Below, one piece after another: positions 63,949-64,000 of a stretch of DNA of 64,000 bases. The position numbers and the translations under genes are program-made. The notes under the pieces are model-generated. The model saw nothing but the letters and a program-made list of their open reading frames with translations. It searched no databases and was not told where the DNA came from. This stretch comes from Chryseobacterium gregarium DSM 19109 (GTDB lineage: Bacteria; Bacteroidota; Bacteroidia; Flavobacteriales; Weeksellaceae), in assembly GCF_000430845.1 (NCBI RefSeq), contig NZ_AUMU01000014.1, positions 62,001-126,000 of the forward strand. Reading direction: 5' to 3'. Numbering within the stretch: position 1 is the stretch's first letter; each line of letters opens with the position of its first letter.

Positions 63949-64000
63949 TGGAGAAAGTTTATACAAAACAGCTGCTATCATTTATTAAAATAAATAAAAC
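63948..64000 (+). CDS. Possible start of a downstream gene, truncated by the window
   Basis: A GTG overlaps the last base of the MpaB-like stop codon (TAGTG) and opens an in-frame reading to the window end: MEKVYTKQLLSFIKINKT. Too short to identify. Confidence 0.35.
   Translation, partial: MEKVYTKQLLSFIKINK

Overview
The window looks like a chromosomal segment of a Flavobacteriales bacterium close to Chryseobacterium (Weeksellaceae). Supporting signs are cargo proteins with type IX secretion (T9SS) C-terminal sorting tails, TonB-type outer-membrane barrels, A-rich translation leaders without clear Shine-Dalgarno sites, many -7 promoter boxes of the Bacteroidetes form TAnnTTTG, a non-CCA-encoded tRNA-Cys, and small GG-leader peptides of a type common in chryseobacteria. 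The genus call is inference; no 16S gene or phylogeny is available here.

Layout. 1-3947: RND efflux permease (5' truncated by the window) and its outer-membrane factor, followed by two copies of an intergenic repeat. 4307-11281: housekeeping genes (miaA, yicC, gmk, nadA, folB) interrupted at 8224-8930 by three minus-strand cysteine-rich double-glycine peptides, then a DUF4403-like protein and an RDD membrane protein. 11341-11411: tRNA-Cys. 11540-18764: accessory surface block with a 1259-residue modular T9SS adhesin-like protein and three small lipoproteins. 19129-23300: aroC, two thioredoxin-fold proteins, a YkvA-like protein and a fused pyrE-pyrF gene. 23375-31387: cell-envelope block with a peptidase-like barrel protein, two T9SS cargo proteins and a 1082-residue barrel protein. 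31499-43933: dusB, deoC with an Lrp-type regulator, an EEP nuclease/phosphatase-like protein, an NDH-2-like dehydrogenase overlapping trmD, a GH25 lysozyme, a FemAB/GNAT-like protein, an ABC-F ATPase, an alpha/beta hydrolase and a Gfo/Idh/MocA oxidoreductase. 44031-46886: iron-uptake module, a mosaic siderophore receptor with possible Fur-like operators and a PepSY-type membrane protein. 47038-54767: porin-like barrel, 1-Cys peroxiredoxin, MscS channel, sucC, and a probable HMG-CoA reductase / small membrane protein / DUF423 / ClC operon. 54914-57445: radical-SAM and DUF4130 DNA-metabolism pair split by an AT-rich gene. 57679-63948: DUF4846 lipoprotein, pfkA-gapA, an AT-rich outer-membrane protein and an MpaB-family oxygenase.

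Most genes are ordinary core functions. The parts most worth a second look are the GG-leader peptide cluster, the interrupted radical-SAM/DUF4130 pair, the mosaic TonB receptor with its paired operators, the eukaryote-like UMP synthase fusion, the apparently inactive M1-like peptidase-barrel fusion, and a family of intergenic repeats bounded by GCAAAG/CTTTGC. Several start codons were moved downstream of the longest possible ORF because a -7 promoter box overlaps the longer start. Two membrane proteins of 51 and 52 residues were found by reading the gaps directly. No CRISPR array, rRNA, insertion sequence or complete prophage was seen.
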